A stretch of 58,362 bases of DNA, taken from the NCBI GenBank assembly GCA_029227635.1, contig JAQYAH010000065.1:1-58362 (forward strand), given 5' to 3'. Below are positions 56,033-58,362 of the stretch, one piece after another. Within the stretch, counting starts at the first letter, position 1. The number at the start of each line of letters is the position of its first letter. This stretch comes from Clostridiales bacterium. GTDB lineage: Bacteria > Bacillota > Clostridia > Lachnospirales > Lachnospiraceae. The notes below the pieces were generated by a model that saw only the letters and a program-made list of their open reading frames with translations, was not told where the DNA came from and did not search any database. A program made the position numbers and the translations under genes.

Positions 56033-56998
56033 TTAGTATCCCATGAAATCGCGCTCGAGAACTCCGTAGTGAAGGGCACCGATGGGGAAAAAGTGGTTAG
56101 TGCGGATGTTCACAAAATTCACTTTGCAGGGGGCATCGTAATCTCTGGGAACCTTGGCCCAGTCGCTTCCCGCCTCTCGGAACATATCCTCAAAAGGAAT
56201 ACCCCAAACGGTTTCGTTCTTACACATAGGAAGACTGTCTACGAAACGAAGAATGTCATCATCTTCGCAGTCCATGTAAAAAACACTTTCCTGGCCGTAG
56301 ATAAGACCATCGTTGACTCTTCCCATGGCAATGATCTCATCGTCCTCGATTGAGATCACCGGAGAGTAGCCGATTGCCTGAACTACGCTGTTCACCGGGA
56401 AATCCAGGTGATCGCCGGTGGTGGCAAAAGCCTGCTCCAGGTTTCTTGCAACGATCTGAACTGCGCCTACTACACAGCTTGTGGGAGCGGCCATGAGATA
56501 AAGATCTTTGGGACTCATGTGAATACGATCACAGATAAGCTCAGTCAGTTCCTCATCGGGAAGGGTGGTGATCTGAGCATGACCCACTGCTTTTTTAGCC
56601 TCAGTATCTCTGTAGGCTACTCTGTCACTCCAGTGATCGGTGGAAACAATGGAGCGGAGAGGGCCGGAGATCGGCTGATTCTTGCCTCTGTAGGGAACAT
56701 AGAGTCCGGCAATGTGGGATCCCAGCTGCGTCACATCCGGTTTGTCTACCTGGATGACGGTGGTGGGAACAAGGTGCTTGCCAACATACATAGACTGGTA
56801 GACAAGTTCACCCATACCGCCGCAGCATGAGTCGGTAAAAAGCTTGGCTGCTTTCCATCCACCCTTGACATTGATACCCATGTCAATTACCGTTGCACCG
56901 TTGCTGAGCTTTAAAACTTCACAGTTTAACGCTTCGGCATTGGGGATGATCTGTTCTTCTACGATCTTGGCAGCCATGTTGTTTAATGAATAGCCCAT
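56033..56998 (-). CDS. mch: Methenyltetrahydromethanopterin cyclohydrolase homologue 3
   Basis: A 321-residue Mch-family protein: GATVIDMGINVKGGWKAAKLF, PKDLYLMAAPTSCVVGAVQI, ARNLEQA, GYSPVISIEDDEIIAMGRVN, GIPFEDMF and VNIRTNHFFPIG. The presumed catalytic Arg185 and Glu188 remain, but the ring-binding GPARA is SGPLRS and the IAP loop is changed (SPVIS for APIAP). It is therefore more diverged than copies 1 and 2 and may use another substrate. Start behind AAGGAGG. Its promoter carries a palindrome like those at mch1. The second E1 pair converges with it. Confidence 0.82.
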   Translation of the reverse strand: MGYSLNNMAAKIVEEQIIPNAEALNCEVLKLSNGATVIDMGINVKGGWKAAKLFTDSCCGGMGELVYQSMYVGKHLVPTTVIQVDKPDVTQLGSHIAGLYVPYRGKNQPISGPLRSIVSTDHWSDRVAYRDTEAKKAVGHAQITTLPDEELTELICDRIHMSPKDLYLMAAPTSCVVGAVQIVARNLEQAFATTGDHLDFPVNSVVQAIGYSPVISIEDDEIIAMGRVNDGLIYGQESVFYMDCEDDDILRFVDSLPMCKNETVWGIPFEDMFREAGSDWAKVPRDYDAPCKVNFVNIRTNHFFPIGALHYGVLERDFMGY

Positions 56999-57088
56999 TT
57001 GTATAGAACCTCCTTCGTATTTGCGTTATACATAACTGACGGAGTCCTCACAGATACTGTGATTATGTATTCAGATATGAACAATTTC

Positions 57089-57145
57089 ATTTTACTGAAT
57101 AATCTGACATTTGGCAACTAAACCGAAGAAAAAGGTCATACCTTT
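57089..57145 (-). promoter_or_regulatory. Promoter of the leftward mch operon with GntR-like palindrome
   Basis: Minus-strand TTGCCA (57112-57117), 17-bp spacer, TAAAAT (57089-57094). Upstream of the -35 lies the perfect inverted repeat AAAGGT-CAT-ACCTTT (57131-57145). It matches the mch1 15-mer AAAGGTAATACCTAT at 13 of 15 positions. Two separate mch promoters thus share the motif. Confidence 0.7.
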
Positions 57146-57166
57146 GCGATTTTTGTTACAAATGTT

Positions 57167-57199
57167 CAACAAAAGAGGACAGGCATCAGCCTGTCCTCT
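57167..57199 (-). terminator. Rho-independent terminator of ilvE
   Basis: AGAGGACAGGC pairs perfectly with GCCTGTCCTCT (11 bp) around a 4-base loop. On the minus strand it starts 17 bases beyond the ilvE stop and is followed by TTTGTTG. It isolates ilvE from the mch operon further left. Confidence 0.85.
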
Positions 57200-57215
57200 C
57201 ATAACGATCAATTTA

Positions 57216-58238
57216 TTAGCAGATTTTAACAACCCAGCCCTCAGGACCTTCGATCTTGCCGGCCTGGATACCGGTGAGAGTATCGTAAATCTTCTGGAGA
57301 GTAGGACTCATCTTGTCCATGCTGCCGTACTCAATGATCTCGCCGTGGTTGTCGATCTTGCCGATAGGTGAGATTACTGCAGCAGTACCGCAAAGACCGC
57401 ATTCAACAAAATCACCAAGCTCGGATACGAATACTTCGCGCTCGATAACGTTCATGCCCAGGATATCTTTGGCAACTGCAACGATGGAACGGCGGGTGAT
57501 AGAAGGAAGGATGCTGCCAGATTTGGGAACAACGAGGTTGCCTTCCTTGTCAATGAAGATGATGTTGGCGCCGCCGGTCTCCTCGATCTTGGTTCTGGTA
57601 GCAGGATCAACGTAGATGTTCTCCGCATAACCCTTCTCGTGAGCATCAACGATATTGTAAAGGCTCATGGCATAGTTGAGGCCAGCCTTGATATCGCCGG
57701 TTCCTCTGGGAGCAGCACGGTCGAAATCACTGATTCTTACAAAGATAGGCTTAGCGCCGCCCTTGAAGTAAGGACCTACGGGAGTAACAAAAATACGGAA
57801 CTGGTACTCTTCTGCGGGAGCAACACCGATAACAGGGCTTGAGCCGAACATTACAGGTCTTACATAGAGAGAAGCACCTGAGCCAAAAGGAGGTACCCAG
57901 GCTGCGTTAGCCTTTACAACCTCTTTAACTGCTTCAATGAAACGCTCTTCGGGGAAAGGAGGCATCACAAGGCGCTTTGCTGAGTCGGACATTCTCTTTG
58001 CGTTCATGTCCGGACGGAAACAAACGATATCACCGTTCTCGGTGGTATAAGCCTTGAGACCTTCGAAGCAGGCCTGGCAGTAGTGAAGAACGCCGGCATC
58101 TTCGCTGAGAACCACTTTGTCATCCTTGGTGAGCTGACCGTTGTCCCACTTACCGTCCTTGAAATTACTTACATAACGGTAGTCGGTAACCATGTAGTTG
58201 AAACCCAGGTTACCCCAATCAATATTCTTCTTTTCCAT
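57216..58238 (-). CDS. ilvE: Branched-chain amino acid aminotransferase
   Basis: A 340-residue fold-type IV PLP enzyme that interconverts branched-chain amino acids and 2-oxo acids with glutamate/2-oxoglutarate. Cues: YCQACFEGLKAY near residue 55, RPDMNAKRM, the PLP lysine Lys184 in GDIKAGLNYA, TGGANIIFID and CGLCGTAAVISPIG. Length and motifs fit the eukaryote-like IlvE/BCAT branch. It has its own promoter and terminator. It is probably a housekeeping gene outside the island, though the 2-oxo acids it makes could in principle feed the E1 enzymes next door. Confidence 0.93.
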   Translation of the reverse strand: MEKKNIDWGNLGFNYMVTDYRYVSNFKDGKWDNGQLTKDDKVVLSEDAGVLHYCQACFEGLKAYTTENGDIVCFRPDMNAKRMSDSAKRLVMPPFPEERFIEAVKEVVKANAAWVPPFGSGASLYVRPVMFGSSPVIGVAPAEEYQFRIFVTPVGPYFKGGAKPIFVRISDFDRAAPRGTGDIKAGLNYAMSLYNIVDAHEKGYAENIYVDPATRTKIEETGGANIIFIDKEGNLVVPKSGSILPSITRRSIVAVAKDILGMNVIEREVFVSELGDFVECGLCGTAAVISPIGKIDNHGEIIEYGSMDKMSPTLQKIYDTLTGIQAGKIEGPEGWVVKIC

Positions 58239-58266
58239 GATTATACCTCCAAAGCATATAGCTTAT

Positions 58267-58295
58267 TACATATATAACTCATTGTTTGTAATCAA
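58267..58295 (-). promoter_or_regulatory. Probable ilvE promoter
   Basis: Minus-strand TTGATT (58290-58295), 17-bp spacer, TATGTA (58267-58272), 28 bases before the ATG. The ribosome site is TTTGGAGG. The leader is too short for a T-box, so leucine-type antitermination is not expected. Confidence 0.5.
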
Positions 58296-58362
58296 CAGAA
58301 CAAGTATAATACTATTATGAAAAATTTTAAAGAAAATATATTTATAAATATTATATTATTTG

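Noticed and set aside
58239-58362. T-box or leader-peptide control of ilvE
   Set aside because: The -10 box lies about 28 bases before the start codon, leaving no room for a T-box. No specifier stem or antiterminator is seen.
1-58362. CRISPR arrays, tRNA or rRNA genes, phage or plasmid origins
   Set aside because: I looked for regularly spaced repeats, tRNA-like cloverleaf ends and rRNA signatures and saw none. The only repeats are those listed.

Overview
The window looks like a chromosomal stretch of an anaerobic Bacillota bacterium, most likely class Clostridia and close to Lachnospiraceae. This rests on strong AGGAGG-type ribosome sites, textbook sigma-A promoters, a TnpV-type transposon remnant of the kind common in that group, BMP-type nucleoside ABC transporters, and many oxygen-sensitive Fe-S, flavin and molybdenum enzymes. 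I saw no rRNA, tRNA or CRISPR array.

Layout. 1-940: the 5' part of a leftward TetR regulator and decayed mobile-element genes. 947-4546: a leftward lacI-kinase-alcohol dehydrogenase operon with its own operator. 4548-5455: an IclR regulator. 5557-15771, rightward: tandem FolB-like protein, DUF6506 protein, BMP-type transporter 1, a two-subunit molybdenum hydroxylase and an SDR. 15782-20416, rightward: class I aldolase, iron-sulfur flavoprotein, and a three-gene amine-oxidase-like complex (HcnB-, HcnC- and BFD-like). 20489-22472, leftward: iron-sulfur flavoprotein and cytosine-deaminase-like amidohydrolase. 22488-44865, rightward: Mch homologue 1, lipoyl E2, FabZ-like, 4-hydroxybutyryl-CoA dehydratase family, 8-oxoguanine-deaminase-like amidohydrolase, two GntR regulators, Fe-alcohol dehydrogenase, aldehyde dehydrogenase, FolB-like 2, amine-oxidase complex 2, molybdenum hydroxylase 2, SDR 2, Mch 2, E1 alpha/beta, E2 without lipoyl domain, and E3. 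44966-51825: transporter 2, a metallo-beta-lactamase-fold protein and lipoate-protein ligase. 51836-57145: gamma carbonic anhydrase, SDR 3, E1 alpha/beta 2, and two leftward Mch homologues, one short. 57167-58295: ilvE, probably housekeeping.

The central observation is a large island in which homologues of the archaeal/methylotroph enzyme methenyltetrahydromethanopterin cyclohydrolase (Mch, four copies) lie next to parts of a lipoamide-dependent 2-oxoacid dehydrogenase complex on three separate occasions. The same island holds FolB-like proteins, purine/pterin-type amidohydrolases, xanthine-dehydrogenase-like enzymes and nucleoside-type transporters. Several family hallmarks are altered in a consistent way. 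The Glu that anchors the pterin in FolB is Gln in all three FolB-like domains, as in urate oxidase. The catalytic Asp of the E2 acyltransferase HxxxD motif is missing in both E2 proteins. Most modules occur twice.

My working inference is an anaerobic catabolic system for a bicyclic N-heterocycle (2-oxo purine, lumazine or pterin type), possibly with a polyol side chain handled by the FGGY kinase and aldolase. Carbon would then flow through a lipoamide complex and the Mch-like proteins, either as a one-carbon unit or through ring hydrolysis. Two regulatory circuits can be read from the DNA: a LacI-type 14-mer (TGTAAACGGTTACA) at four promoters, and a GntR-like palindrome (AAAGGTnATACCT) at the promoters of mch 1 and mch 3, with a partial match near SDR 3.
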